64,000 nucleotides of DNA from Bacteroidota bacterium (GCA_016702705.1 JADJDM010000001.1:310001-374000); one strand, 5' to 3'; shown: positions 18,068-27,102, numbered from the stretch's first letter. The notes: generated from the letters alone by a model not told the origin. Made by a program: numbers and translations.

Positions 18068-18075
18068 ATAGCAAG
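18068..18075 (+). promoter_or_regulatory. Possible -7 box TATTTTCG near the tyrS side (weak)
   Basis: A one-mismatch match to TAnnTTTG was read at 18168-18175 (TATTTTCG), 19 nt upstream of tyrS. The interval given here marks the ACGAA-rich part of the same intergenic region, in which no convincing element was found. Treat this entry as very tentative. Confidence 0.1.
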
Positions 18076-18167
18076 TTAAATGTTAAAAATTAACCCATCG
18101 GTTCAAAATACGAGTAGTGGCGATTTATATTTTATGCCAATTTTCCATTTTCTTAAACCTTAATTAG

Positions 18168-18175
18168 TATTTTCG
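18168..18175 (+). promoter_or_regulatory. Candidate -7 box TATTTTCG for tyrS
   Basis: This matches TAnnTTTG at seven of eight positions and lies 19 nt upstream of the tyrS ATG, the same distance as the other promoters in this window. No clear -33 box was found. Confidence 0.35.
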
Positions 18176-18194
18176 CACTTTATCATTATTTGTT

Positions 18195-19481
18195 ATGACT
18201 GACTTTGTAGAAGAATTAAAATGGAGAGGCTTGTTACATGATACAATGCCTGGAACGCAAGAACAATTAAATAAAGAGATGACCTCTGCTTATATTGGTT
18301 TTGATCCAACAGCTGATTCATTGCATGTAGGAAGTTTATCACAAATAATGACTTTAGTGCGTTTTCAATTAGCGGGGCATAAGCCATTAGCTTTGGTAGG
18401 CGGGGCAACAGGAATGGTAGGCGATCCAAGCGGGAAATCGCAAGAAAGAAATTTATTAGATGAAGCAACTTTAAATCATAATGTTGCAAGCATACAAAAA
18501 CAATTAGAGAAATTTTTGGATTTTAACTGCGGGGCAAATAGTGCAGAGCTGGTAAATAATTTTGATTGGTTTAAAAACTTTTCGTTCTTAGATTTTATTC
18601 GTGATGCAGGTAAACACATTACAGTAAACTATATGATGGCTAAGGATTCGGTAAAAAACCGAATCAATGGAACAACTGGAACGGGAATGTCATTTACAGA
18701 ATTTAGTTACCAATTAATTCAGGGTTACGATTTCTTTCATTTGTATAAAGAAAAAAACTGTATGCTACAAATGGGTGGTAGCGACCAATGGGGAAACATT
18801 ACAACTGGAACAGAATTTATAAGACGAAAAGCGGGCGGACATGCATTTGCATTAACAACACAATTAATTACAAAAGCTGACGGAACAAAATTTGGGAAAT
18901 CTGAATCAGGTAATGTGTGGTTAGACCCAAAGAAAACTTCGCCATATAAATTTTACCAATTTTGGTTAAACACAAGTGACGATGATGCGAAAAAATACAT
19001 TCGCTACTTTACATTAATGAGTAAAGAAGAAATTGAAGCTTTGGATGCAGAACACGCTACAGCTCCTCATTTGCGTGTATTACAAAAAGCATTAGCAAAA
19101 GATATTACGGTTCGCGTGCATTCATTAGCTGATTACGAATCGGCTGTTGAAGCTTCGGAAATATTATTTAAAGGAACTATTGAGCAATTGGGAAGTTTAG
19201 ATGAACAAACATTTTTAGATGTGTTTGACGGAGTTCCTTTGTTTGAAATAAATAAAGAAGAACTTGCTTCTGGAATTAACATTACAGATTTTTTAACTGC
19301 TACAACAACTGTTTTCTCGAGTAAAGGTGAGGCACGCAAAATGATTGTTGGTGGAGGCGTTTCGTTAAACAAACAAAAAATAGAAAACGAAACTTTAGTT
19401 GTTACTGCCGAAAATTTGATAAACAACAAATATCTTTTGATTCAAAAAGGCAAGAAGAATTATTTTTTAGCGAAGGTTTAA
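18195..19481 (+). CDS. tyrS: Tyrosine--tRNA ligase
   Basis: Tyrosyl-tRNA synthetase charges tRNA-Tyr with tyrosine in the cytoplasm. The class I signatures are visible: HVGSL near residue 46 (HIGH box) and KFGKS at residues 232-236 (KMSKS box). The tyrosine-binding FDPTADSLH, YQLIQGYDF and QMGGSDQWGNI segments are present. The C-terminal S4-like RNA-binding domain includes GEARKMIVGGGVSLN near residue 375. At 428 residues it is normal bacterial length. It converges on the frameshifted TolC gene with only 1 bp between stop codons, so no room exists for a separate terminator. Confidence 0.96.
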   Translation: MTDFVEELKWRGLLHDTMPGTQEQLNKEMTSAYIGFDPTADSLHVGSLSQIMTLVRFQLAGHKPLALVGGATGMVGDPSGKSQERNLLDEATLNHNVASIQKQLEKFLDFNCGANSAELVNNFDWFKNFSFLDFIRDAGKHITVNYMMAKDSVKNRINGTTGTGMSFTEFSYQLIQGYDFFHLYKEKNCMLQMGGSDQWGNITTGTEFIRRKAGGHAFALTTQLITKADGTKFGKSESGNVWLDPKKTSPYKFYQFWLNTSDDDAKKYIRYFTLMSKEEIEALDAEHATAPHLRVLQKALAKDITVRVHSLADYESAVEASEILFKGTIEQLGSLDEQTFLDVFDGVPLFEINKEELASGINITDFLTATTTVFSSKGEARKMIVGGGVSLNKQKIENETLVVTAENLINNKYLLIQKGKKNYFLAKV

Positions 19482-19482
19482 C

Positions 19483-20720
19483 TTATTTCTGCATTAAATA
19501 ATTGATGCGTAAGTATGCTAAATTGTTTTGATGTATTGCTTGTAAATGATGTGTTTCTGTGCTTAATGCAGTAGATACAATTGTTAGATAATCCACATTG
19601 TTTATTTCACCTTTTTTATACGACTCGAATGTTTCACGAATTATTTCTTGGTAATTAGTTGAGGTGGCTTTATCAAAAGCATTAATACCTTCTTCATATA
19701 AATTATATAATTTTAAATTTTGGTCAAGCTCCGACCTAAACACCATTAGCTGCGATTCATAAATTGAATTTGAAATCTCTTTTGCAATTCCAAACTTTGT
19801 AATTTTGCTCTGTATGGTCGGATCCACAATTGAAAATTTAAACCTGCGCCAATTACAGACAATCTTCTAGATGTATTTAAAAAATATTCTCCTGTTCCAA
19901 TATTTGCTGGACCATAGATAGAAAGGTTCGTATATCCAAAAGTTAAATCAGGAAACATTTTATTTTTTTCCGAGCGTTTTGTTTTATAAGCAACATCAAT
20001 TTGTTTATTGTAAAAAAGAAGGTATGGATGTTTTGCTAATGCAGATGAGTCAGTTTCATAGTTAATCCAAAGTGGTTTTAGTTCTTCCCTTTTAATGGTA
20101 ATTGATTCGCTCGTTTGCAATAAACGTTGCAATTCACTTTTATGATTTACAATTGCTTCTTCGTTTTCATATTTCATATTTGCAATTTCAAAAGTTTTAT
20201 TTTCCGAAATTGAAATCTCTAACATACTTCCTTTTCCTTGCTTAAATTTTTCCTTTTCTCCTTCTGCAAAAACATTATAGATACTATCTTCTTTTTGTAG
20301 TAAAGCCCTGATAGCATAATGATGCTGCAAAGAATAATACGACAACTTTACTCTATATATAATATCAGCTTCGGTTGCTTTTGTTTTGTATTGACTTTGC
20401 TCTATACTTGCGTTTGCCAATTGTTTATTTGCTCCAAATGCACTAGGAAAAGGAATAGTTTGCGTTACCGTAACACTATTATCAAACTTATAAATTGAAT
20501 TGAATTGCCCCTGTGTATATAACACCGCCGCCTTTGGTATTTCAGAACTTGTTCGCTTGTTTATAATTGCTTGTTGCTCTTCTAACTTAGCAATTTTGAT
20601 TTCCTGATTTCTTGCATAAGCTAAGTCGATACAATTTTGCAAAGTCAAATTAGTAAATGTAGTTTTATCTTGAGCCATAAGCTGACCACAAACAAACAAT
20701 AAAACCAAGAGTTTTTTCAT
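19483..20720 (-). pseudogene. TolC-family outer-membrane efflux protein, frameshifted
   Basis: Two overlapping minus-strand frames together make one TolC/CusC-type outer-membrane factor: residues 1 to about 300 from 20720 down to about 19825, and the C-terminal part from about 19827 to 19483. The N-terminal half has a signal peptide and the LQNCIDLAYARNQEIKIAKLEEQQA opening typical of the family. The break lies at the FQLW codons. Adding one G near 19823 restores FQLWDPTIQSKI and a continuous protein of about 412 residues, the normal length. TolC proteins form the outer-membrane channel of tripartite efflux or type I export, but no pump or adaptor gene is adjacent. It starts directly at the purD stop codon (0 bp gap). 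Confidence 0.75.
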
Positions 20721-21995
20721 TTACATCAAATCTTTACCAATATCTTTTCTGTAATACTTATTTTTGTAGCTAATTTTTTCGGTATTCGAAAAGCTTTTTG
20801 AAACTGCTTCAGCAATACTATTTCCAAAAGAAGTAACTGCAATTACACGTCCGCCATTGGTAACAACTTTACCATCTACTTCTTTTGTTCCTGCATGGAA
20901 TGCAATGCTGCCTTCAACCAAATTTAAATTTGTTATCTCATCACCCTTTGCATATTCCTCTGGATAACCACCAGCAACCATCATAACGGTTGTTGCAATG
21001 CGCGAATCTATTTCGAAAGTAGTTTGATTTAATTTTTGTTCGCCAACTGCTTTTAATAATTCTAATAAATCGGATTTAATGCGAGGCACAACCACTTCTG
21101 TTTCTGGGTCGCCCATACGGCAATTGTATTCGATTACTTTCGGCTCACCTTTATCATTCATTAAACCAATAAAAATAAAACCGCGGTAGTCAATGCCTTC
21201 TTTTATTAATCCGTTAATGGTTGGAATAACCACTTGTTCTTCTACCTTTTTAATAAAAGCATCGTCTGCAAATGGCACAGGACTTACTGCGCCCATTCCT
21301 CCTGTGTTTAATCCCTTATCACCTTCACCAATTCGCTTATAGTCTTTTGCTGCTGGTAAAATTTTATATGATTTCCCATCTGTTAAAACAAAAACAGAAA
21401 GTTCGATTCCATGTAAATATTCTTCTACAACAACCGTTGCACTTGCTGCGCCAAATTTAGCTTCTGTGATCATTGCTTTTAGTTCGCGTTTGGCTTCAGC
21501 TAAATCACTTAATATTAAAACGCCTTTACCCGCTGCTAATCCATCAGCTTTTAAAACATAAGGAGGACTTAGTGTTTCAAGAAAAATATATCCTTCTTCT
21601 AAATTAGCTTCGGTAAAACTTTTGTATTGTGCAGTTGGTACATTGTTTCGAATCATAAATTGTTTCGAAAAATCTTTACTGCCTTCTAGAATTGCCCCGT
21701 CTTTTTTTGGACCAATTACTGGAATATCTTTTAAAACATCATCAGCCAAAAAATAATCGTGAATTCCGTTTACTAATGGATCTTCCGGACCAACCAATAC
21801 TAAGTCAATTCCTTTTTCCCAAACTAAATTTTTTATTGCATCAAAATCGTTTACTCCAATATTTACATTTGTTCCACACAATGCTGTACCCGCATTACCT
21901 GGAGCGATGTATAAGTTTTCTAAATTTTTGCTTTGTGCAATTTTCCATGCAAAAGCATGCTCTCTTCCACCCGACCCTAAAATTAAAACGTTCAT
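20721..21995 (-). CDS. purD: Phosphoribosylamine--glycine ligase (GARS)
   Basis: PurD joins glycine to 5-phosphoribosylamine with ATP, the second step of purine synthesis. The N-terminal LILGSGGREHAFAW signature is followed by the ATP-grasp core: KADGLAAGKGVLI, VVEEYLHGIELSVF, GGMGAVSPVPF and YNCRMGDPETEVV near residues 285-300. The length of 424 residues matches the family. The gene lies 14 bp downstream of the amidohydrolase gene and ends where the TolC-family gene begins, so the three are probably one transcript from the promoter at 23351-23358. No other purine genes are in the window. Confidence 0.96.
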   Translation of the reverse strand: MNVLILGSGGREHAFAWKIAQSKNLENLYIAPGNAGTALCGTNVNIGVNDFDAIKNLVWEKGIDLVLVGPEDPLVNGIHDYFLADDVLKDIPVIGPKKDGAILEGSKDFSKQFMIRNNVPTAQYKSFTEANLEEGYIFLETLSPPYVLKADGLAAGKGVLILSDLAEAKRELKAMITEAKFGAASATVVVEEYLHGIELSVFVLTDGKSYKILPAAKDYKRIGEGDKGLNTGGMGAVSPVPFADDAFIKKVEEQVVIPTINGLIKEGIDYRGFIFIGLMNDKGEPKVIEYNCRMGDPETEVVVPRIKSDLLELLKAVGEQKLNQTTFEIDSRIATTVMMVAGGYPEEYAKGDEITNLNLVEGSIAFHAGTKEVDGKVVTNGGRVIAVTSFGNSIAEAVSKSFSNTEKISYKNKYYRKDIGKDLM

Positions 21996-22009
21996 ATAAA
22001 ATTGTATTC

Positions 22010-23332
22010 TTATTTATTTGGCAAATTATATTTGTTCATGTACTTATTGTACAAGTCGATTTGTGAATTGTGTAATACCACCACTCTTCCTTCTACAAAA
22101 GCCAATACAATATTATTTGTGCGCATATCTAAAGCATCCCCATTTGAAACAATAATCGATGCGTTTTTACCTACTTCCAAACTTCCAATTTTATCATCAA
22201 CACCTAAAATTTTTGCTGCATTAAGTGTAATGGATGCAACAGCTTGTTCTTGTGTTAAACCATAGGCACAAGCGGTTCCAGCAAGAAAAGGAAGATTGCG
22301 TGTATTCATCCCTTCCATATCGCCTTGGTTTTGTAAACAAAATAAAACGCTGTCTTTTTGTAATAAATAAGGCAATTTAAATGCTTGATCAATATCTTCT
22401 TGTTCAGCTCCAGGCAAATCATGTAAACGATTAACCATTACAGCAATGTTGTTTTGTTTAAGTAATGATGTTACTTTCCATGAATCTTTTCCACCAACAA
22501 TTACTGTCTTTTTTAAACCAAAGGCTTTCGAGAAATTTACTGCTGCAATAATATCCTTTACGTAATCTGCATGAATGTAAACACTTGCTTTTCCAGTAAA
22601 AATAGGGCGCATAGCTTCAAAGCGAAGGTTTGTTTCTTGTTTATCAGCAGCATCGCAATAGTATTTTGCCTCGGTAAAGAATTTTTTTAGTTCGTTTATT
22701 TGCTCATCGTATTTTGAGTTGTTTGAAGAAGGTTCTGGCTCTGCCCACCATCCGTGACGCTGAATCATGTTGGGGAAATTTACATGAATACCATCATCTG
22801 TTCTTAACACTGCATCTTCCCAATTCCACGCATCTAAGGATACAACACTTGATTTGCCACTAATAACACCATCACGTGGAGTTACCTGAATATAAAGAAC
22901 TCCATTAGTTCGAACCGTTGAAGCAACTTTACTATCTGTATTAAAGGCAATAAGCGCACGTACATGTGGATTGTAGGTTCCAATTTCAGCAAAATCCAAA
23001 GTCGCTTTTACCGATTCAACTTCTCCAATACCAAGAGTGGAATTAGCCGCAATAAAAGAAGGGTAAATGTGTTTTCCCGAAACGTCAATTATAGTATCGT
23101 ATTTTTTTAACTTAACCTTTTTCAAATCATCTTCACTTAGCACTAAGGTAATTTTACCATCTTCAAAAGCTATTGCCCCGTTTGCCAATACCTTCCCGTC
23201 ACCCACGTGAATAGTAGCGCCTTTAAGCATAATTGATTTGCTTTGTTTTATTCCAGGCGAAGGTACTTGTGAAAATAAATTCGCTGTAATAAATACAAAC
23301 AATAAAATACAGGTGGATTTGGCTAATTTCAT
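22010..23332 (-). CDS. Amidohydrolase superfamily protein with altered metal site
   Basis: A 440-residue secreted member of the amidohydrolase (imidazolonepropionase-like) family. A signal peptide (KLAKSTCILLFVFITANLFSQ) precedes the N-terminal beta-sandwich TIHVGDGKVLANGAIAFEDGKI and the end of the barrel (LGVDDKIGSLEVGKNASIIV). At the normal HxH metal site the sequence reads YPSFIAANSTLGIGE, with no histidines, so the first metal pair is missing. Such members often sit beside an intact paralogue in Bacteroidota, which is not seen here. The ATG at 23332 is chosen because the only upstream start (TTG, 23353) falls inside the promoter -7 box. Catalytic activity is uncertain. Confidence 0.8.
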   Translation of the reverse strand: MKLAKSTCILLFVFITANLFSQVPSPGIKQSKSIMLKGATIHVGDGKVLANGAIAFEDGKITLVLSEDDLKKVKLKKYDTIIDVSGKHIYPSFIAANSTLGIGEVESVKATLDFAEIGTYNPHVRALIAFNTDSKVASTVRTNGVLYIQVTPRDGVISGKSSVVSLDAWNWEDAVLRTDDGIHVNFPNMIQRHGWWAEPEPSSNNSKYDEQINELKKFFTEAKYYCDAADKQETNLRFEAMRPIFTGKASVYIHADYVKDIIAAVNFSKAFGLKKTVIVGGKDSWKVTSLLKQNNIAVMVNRLHDLPGAEQEDIDQAFKLPYLLQKDSVLFCLQNQGDMEGMNTRNLPFLAGTACAYGLTQEQAVASITLNAAKILGVDDKIGSLEVGKNASIIVSNGDALDMRTNNIVLAFVEGRVVVLHNSQIDLYNKYMNKYNLPNK

Positions 23333-23350
23333 AATACGTTGAATAGCTAA

Positions 23351-23358
23351 CAAAGATA
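23351..23358 (-). promoter_or_regulatory. -7 box TATCTTTG for the amidohydrolase-purD-tolC transcript
   Basis: A perfect TAnnTTTG match on the minus strand, 18 nt before the ATG at 23332. It overlaps the alternative TTG at 23353 and thereby argues against that start. Confidence 0.52.
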
Positions 23359-23459
23359 AAAATTAATTGGAAAGAAAGGGTTTATTTCATTCGCTATTAT
23401 TATGCTTTGAAACATAACGAAAATCAGCTTTTTTATTCTGTTTTAAAAAGAAATTCACT

Positions 23460-23467
23460 TATTTTTG
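23460..23467 (+). promoter_or_regulatory. -7 box TATTTTTG abutting a start codon
   Basis: A perfect TAnnTTTG match only 4 nt upstream of the ATG at 23472. Bacteroidota transcripts start several bases after this box, so the mRNA would be leaderless or start inside the first codons, unless the true promoter lies elsewhere. Confidence 0.35.
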
Positions 23468-23471
23468 CGCC

Positions 23472-24353
23472 ATGTTTGAGGAATTTAGAGAAGCGCTCTT
23501 AATTATGATTTCTACGCCCATTTATGTAATAGTAATTGGGGCCGAGATTCTTTTCTCATATTTTCATCAACATCATAACTATAGCAAAAAAGGCACTATC
23601 GAAAATATTTACCTGATGTTTTTAAACATGGGTTTAGATATTTTAATGCGCGGGGTTTGTTTGCTGATTTTGAATTTCTTTTTCCAATTTCATTTTGTTG
23701 AGATACAAAACCAATGGATATATTGGATTGCACTAATTATTGGTCAAGATTTTTTGTTTTATGTATTGCATTATGTAGACCACTACAGTCGCTTTTTCTG
23801 GGCAGTGCATGTTACACATCATTCGTCGGAAGAATTTAATTTAACTGTTGGATTTCGTTCTTCTGTTTTTCAACCATTGTATCGTTTTGTTTATTTTATT
23901 CCTCTTTCGCTAATTGGTTTTGCGGGAAAAGACATTATGTTTATTTATTCCGCAACACAAATTTATGGCATTCTCATTCACACTAAATATGTAAAAAAAT
24001 TAGGCTTTTTAGAGTGGTTTCTTTCAACACCTTCACATCACCGTGTGCATCACGCTTCTAACATTCCTTACTTGGATAAAAATATGGGAATGCTTTTAAT
24101 TATTTGGGATAGGATGTTTGGAACATTTGCGGAGGAAAAAGAAGAAGAGCCCGTGCGTTATGGTTTAACAGAAAATATTAAAAGCCATAATCCTTTAAAT
24201 GTTGTATTTCATGAGTGGAAAGGAATTGCCTCTGACTTAAAAAAATCAAAATCAATCAAACATAAATTAAAATACATGTTTGCGCCTCCAGGCTGGAGTC
24301 ATGATGGAAGTAAGAAAACAGCAAGTCAGCTTAGAAAAGAATATTCCAAGTAA
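23472..24353 (+). CDS. Sterol desaturase / fatty acid hydroxylase family protein
   Basis: A 293-residue integral membrane di-iron enzyme of the fatty acid hydroxylase superfamily. Several membrane helices surround three histidine clusters: HYVDH near residue 102, HVTHHSS near residue 117, and STPSHHRVHHASN near residue 187, the classical HX3H, HX2HH and HX3HH pattern. Family members oxidise C-H bonds in sterols, carotenoids, ether lipids or fatty acids using oxygen and an electron donor. The substrate here is not evident. A TAnnTTTG box lies almost against the ATG. The gene stands alone between a divergent amidohydrolase operon and the enoyl-CoA hydratase gene. Confidence 0.87.
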   Translation: MFEEFREALLIMISTPIYVIVIGAEILFSYFHQHHNYSKKGTIENIYLMFLNMGLDILMRGVCLLILNFFFQFHFVEIQNQWIYWIALIIGQDFLFYVLHYVDHYSRFFWAVHVTHHSSEEFNLTVGFRSSVFQPLYRFVYFIPLSLIGFAGKDIMFIYSATQIYGILIHTKYVKKLGFLEWFLSTPSHHRVHHASNIPYLDKNMGMLLIIWDRMFGTFAEEKEEEPVRYGLTENIKSHNPLNVVFHEWKGIASDLKKSKSIKHKLKYMFAPPGWSHDGSKKTASQLRKEYSK

Positions 24354-24427
24354 ATTTTGCAACCAACGTAAAATAAATTCTATTAACAGCCGTTAATAAA
24401 TAAAAGCTTTTACAACGATTTAGCCCT

Positions 24428-24435
24428 TATCTTTG
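24428..24435 (+). promoter_or_regulatory. -7 box TATCTTTG for the enoyl-CoA hydratase gene
   Basis: A perfect TAnnTTTG match, 21 nt before the ATG at 24457. The upstream sequence is AT-rich, without a recognisable TTTG -33 box at ideal spacing. Confidence 0.5.
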
Positions 24436-24456
24436 CATCATTAATAAAAGAAAACT

Positions 24457-25245
24457 ATGGTTATGACTTACGAAAACGTATTAACAGAAATAGAAAATGG
24501 TACATTAATCATTACTGTTAATCGTCCCGATAAATTAAATGCACTTAACAATAAAACAATTGAAGAGTTGCATGAAGCTTTGTTAGAAGCAGAGCATGAA
24601 AAAGAAATTAAATCAATCATCATTACTGGTAGCGGAACAAAAGCTTTTGTTGCTGGTGCTGATATTGCAGAATTTGCTGATTTTAATGTAACACAAGGCC
24701 GTCAGTTAAGTGCAACTGGGCATTTTAAATTATTTAATTTTATTGAGAACTATTCTAAACCTGTTATTGCTGCCGTAAATGGTTTTGCATTAGGTGGTGG
24801 ATTAGAATTAGCAATGGCAAGTCATATACGTGTTGCAAGCGATAATGCTAAAATGGGTTTACCAGAAGTTACTTTAGGAGTAATACCAGGTTATGGCGGA
24901 ACACAACGTTTAGCCCAATTAGTTGGCAAAGGAAAAGCATTTGAAATGATTGTTACTGCCGATATGATTAACGCACAAGAAGCCTTACACTTAGGTTTAG
25001 TAAATCATGTTACAACTCAAGAAGAATTATTAAATAAGTGTAAAGAAATCGCAAGTAAAATTGGGCAACGTTCATCAGTAGCTGTGCGTACGGCAATTAA
25101 AGTAATTAATGCAGGTTATAACAAACAAGAAAACGGATACGAAGTTGAAATAGAAGAATTCGGAAAAATGTTTGGAACAGGTGATTTTAAAGAAGGTGTA
25201 AAAGCTTTCCTAGAAAAAAGAAAAGCTAATTTTCCTGGAAACTAA
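24457..25245 (+). CDS. Enoyl-CoA hydratase/isomerase (crotonase family)
   Basis: This 262-residue crotonase-fold enzyme hydrates enoyl-CoA thioesters or catalyses a related reaction in fatty acid or amino acid degradation. The oxyanion-hole segments are visible: AFVAGADIAEF near residue 65 and NGFALGGGLELAMA near residue 107, followed by LPEVTLGVIPGYGGTQRL near residue 130, whose glutamates match the catalytic pair of hydratases. Two ATGs (24457 and 24463) are possible; the second gives MTYENVLTEIE, a typical start. It has its own -7 box and a strong hairpin terminator downstream. No acyl-CoA dehydrogenase is adjacent, so its specific substrate is open. Confidence 0.9.
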   Translation: MVMTYENVLTEIENGTLIITVNRPDKLNALNNKTIEELHEALLEAEHEKEIKSIIITGSGTKAFVAGADIAEFADFNVTQGRQLSATGHFKLFNFIENYSKPVIAAVNGFALGGGLELAMASHIRVASDNAKMGLPEVTLGVIPGYGGTQRLAQLVGKGKAFEMIVTADMINAQEALHLGLVNHVTTQEELLNKCKEIASKIGQRSSVAVRTAIKVINAGYNKQENGYEVEIEEFGKMFGTGDFKEGVKAFLEKRKANFPGN

Positions 25246-25271
25246 TATTGATATACATTACTAAAACCCAT

Positions 25272-25297
25272 AGCCAGCTGAATCAGCTGGCTTTTTT
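25272..25297. terminator. Rho-independent terminator between convergent genes
   Basis: A perfect 10-bp inverted repeat (25272-25281 and 25283-25292, AGCCAGCTGA and its complement) is followed on the plus strand by a T6 run. It lies 26 bp after the enoyl-CoA hydratase gene and just before the end of the convergent radical SAM gene. Confidence 0.82.
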
Positions 25298-26312
25298 ATG
25301 CCCACACTTTTGTGCCTTCGCTACAATTGGCACATATATCAATTTCCTTACGCGATTTTAAAACCGAAGCTCTAAATTTATTGTATGATTCCGAATTCCA
25401 AATTTTTTCAAAAGTAGTTTCTTGCAAAGAACCCAATTGATACTTCGCATCTTTATCAAAACAACATGGAACAATTTTGCCGTCCCAAGTAATTACACAA
25501 CTACTCCACATGCGCCAACATTGATTTAGTAATTCATTTTTTATGCGCCACTTACCATCAACTCCCTTCTTATATCTCGAGTATTGTTCGTTATCAGGAA
25601 TTAATGGATTTCCATTTTCATAATCGTATACTTGAGCGGTTTTAAACTTCACCTCATCAACGCCTAATTCATTTGCCAATTGCTTTACTTCTTCCAATTG
25701 ATGCTCATTAGGTTTTACAACTAAAAACTGGAAAATAATATGTGGTGTTTTACTTCTCAATTGCTTTTTCCACTTAATAATATTTTTCGTTCCTTCTATA
25801 ACTTTTGAGAGGTCTCCTCCTACTCTGTATTGTTCGTATGTTTCTTGAGTAGTGCCATCAATTGAAATTATCAATCTATCCAAACCACTTTCTATTGTTG
25901 CTTTTGCATTTGCATCGTTTAAATAATGTGCGTTGGTTGAAGTTGAAGTAAACACTTTTCTCTTATGAGCAATGTTTACCATTTTTAAAAATTCAGGATT
26001 CAAATATGGCTCCCCTTGAAAATAAAAAGTTAAGTAAATAAGTTTATCTGCCAGTTGATTAATAATTTTCTCAAATAACTCTTGTTGCAACATTCCTATA
26101 GGGCGAGAGAAAGACCTTAATCCACTTGGACATTCTGGGCAACGAAGATTGCAGCTAGTAGTGGGTTCAATAGATATACTAATAGGAAAGCCTTTGTGTT
26201 TATCTATCCCACTTTTGCGCGATGAATGAAAAGAACGATACACTTTAAAGGCATTACCAAGCTTTTTCAAACTTAATTTTTTTAAAAGTAGTATGTTTTC
26301 TTTAAATGCCAT
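25296..26312 (-). CDS. Radical SAM/SPASM domain protein
   Basis: A 338-residue radical SAM enzyme. The cluster motif CNLRCPEC holds C54, C58 and C61 (CX3CX2C), which bind the 4Fe-4S that cleaves S-adenosylmethionine. A YLTFYFQGEPYLNPEF segment follows as in the family, and a C-terminal SPASM domain (about residues 260-335) offers additional cysteines in CWRMWSSC, PCC and DICANCSEG for an auxiliary cluster. SPASM proteins modify peptides or proteins, or act in cofactor or sugar pathways. No small precursor peptide gene was seen next to it, so a RiPP role is not supported. It is monocistronic, divergent to the YiiX-like gene. Confidence 0.88.
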   Translation of the reverse strand: MAFKENILLLKKLSLKKLGNAFKVYRSFHSSRKSGIDKHKGFPISISIEPTTSCNLRCPECPSGLRSFSRPIGMLQQELFEKIINQLADKLIYLTFYFQGEPYLNPEFLKMVNIAHKRKVFTSTSTNAHYLNDANAKATIESGLDRLIISIDGTTQETYEQYRVGGDLSKVIEGTKNIIKWKKQLRSKTPHIIFQFLVVKPNEHQLEEVKQLANELGVDEVKFKTAQVYDYENGNPLIPDNEQYSRYKKGVDGKWRIKNELLNQCWRMWSSCVITWDGKIVPCCFDKDAKYQLGSLQETTFEKIWNSESYNKFRASVLKSRKEIDICANCSEGTKVWA

Positions 26313-26404
26313 TGCTTGCTAATGCTTAAAGATAAGCATAATTGATAAAGTAGTTTATTTGCATTTTTGTTTTTTTAACTCACATTGTTTGGATGGCAAC
26401 TGCA

Positions 26405-26436
26405 ATGGTAATAAATTAGTTAAAATTTATTACCAT
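26405..26436. promoter_or_regulatory. Perfect 13-bp inverted repeat overlapping a start codon
   Basis: Arms 26405-26417 and 26424-26436 (ATGGTAATAAATT and its complement) are separated by 6 nt. The right arm ends on the first two bases of the ATG at 26435-26437. In mRNA the hairpin would hide the start codon; in DNA it could be an operator. Confidence 0.5.
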
Positions 26437-27076
26437 GAAAAGAATAAGCTTAATTACCGCCTTTCTTCTATTCGTTTCTGCACTTTTTTTTAATTTCAAT
26501 TTTAAACAAGAGAAAGGAATTAAAAAAACAGCTAGTTACGCTTGGTTAAAAGATGGGGACATACTTTTTCAAGATACAGGTGGAGATTTAGGGGAAGCAA
26601 TTAAAATTGCGACAAAATCAAAATATAGTCATTGCGGCATGGTGATTAAAGAAGGAAACAGTGTTCAAGTGTTTGAAGCAATTGGGCCAGTGCAATACAC
26701 CCCAATTAATGAGTGGGTAAAACATGGGGCTAACAATTCTTTTAAAGCATATCGACTAAAAAATCCTGGAGCAATTTCTCAACTGCAAATAAAGGCATGG
26801 AAAGTAAAAGCTATTGACTATTTAGGTAAATCATACGACCATGTGTTTGGCTGGAGCGATGATAAAATCTATTGCTCAGAACTGGTTTGGAAAATGTATA
26901 AAAACATTGGACTAGAAATTTCAACTCCTAAAAAATTAAGAGATTTTGATTTAAGCCACAAACTTGTTAAACAACAATTACAAATGAGGTACGGAACAGC
27001 AATCCCTTATGAGGAAAAAGTAGTTTCGCCACAAGACTTACTTGACTCAAAATTCTTTATAGAAGTTGTAAATTAA
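26435..27076 (+). CDS. YiiX/YebB-like N1pC/P60-type cysteine hydrolase
   Basis: A 213-residue exported hydrolase with a permuted papain-like fold, as in YiiX/YebB proteins. A signal peptide or anchor (residues about 1-25) precedes DGDILFQDTGG. The catalytic histidine is H66 in KYSHCGMV and the nucleophile is C147 in YCSELVW, giving the H-before-C order typical of the permuted group. Such proteins are thought to hydrolyse amide or ester bonds in lipids or peptides of the cell envelope. The substrate is unknown. A 13-bp inverted repeat overlaps the start codon, which suggests translational or transcriptional control. The next gene begins 36 bp downstream. Confidence 0.8.
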   Translation: MKRISLITAFLLFVSALFFNFNFKQEKGIKKTASYAWLKDGDILFQDTGGDLGEAIKIATKSKYSHCGMVIKEGNSVQVFEAIGPVQYTPINEWVKHGANNSFKAYRLKNPGAISQLQIKAWKVKAIDYLGKSYDHVFGWSDDKIYCSELVWKMYKNIGLEISTPKKLRDFDLSHKLVKQQLQMRYGTAIPYEEKVVSPQDLLDSKFFIEVVN

Positions 27077-27102
27077 TTGGATGTTGTTTGATTTTTTTGT
27101 AG

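Noticed and set aside
18068..18075. A promoter element at this exact place
   Set aside because: Only ACGAA-rich sequence is there; the candidate tyrS -7 box is at 18168-18175. The very low confidence entry in the feature list should be disregarded in favour of that one.
25296..27076. A RiPP maturation system around the radical SAM/SPASM protein
   Set aside because: No small precursor peptide, RRE-domain protein or transporter is adjacent, and the YiiX-like hydrolase is divergently transcribed.
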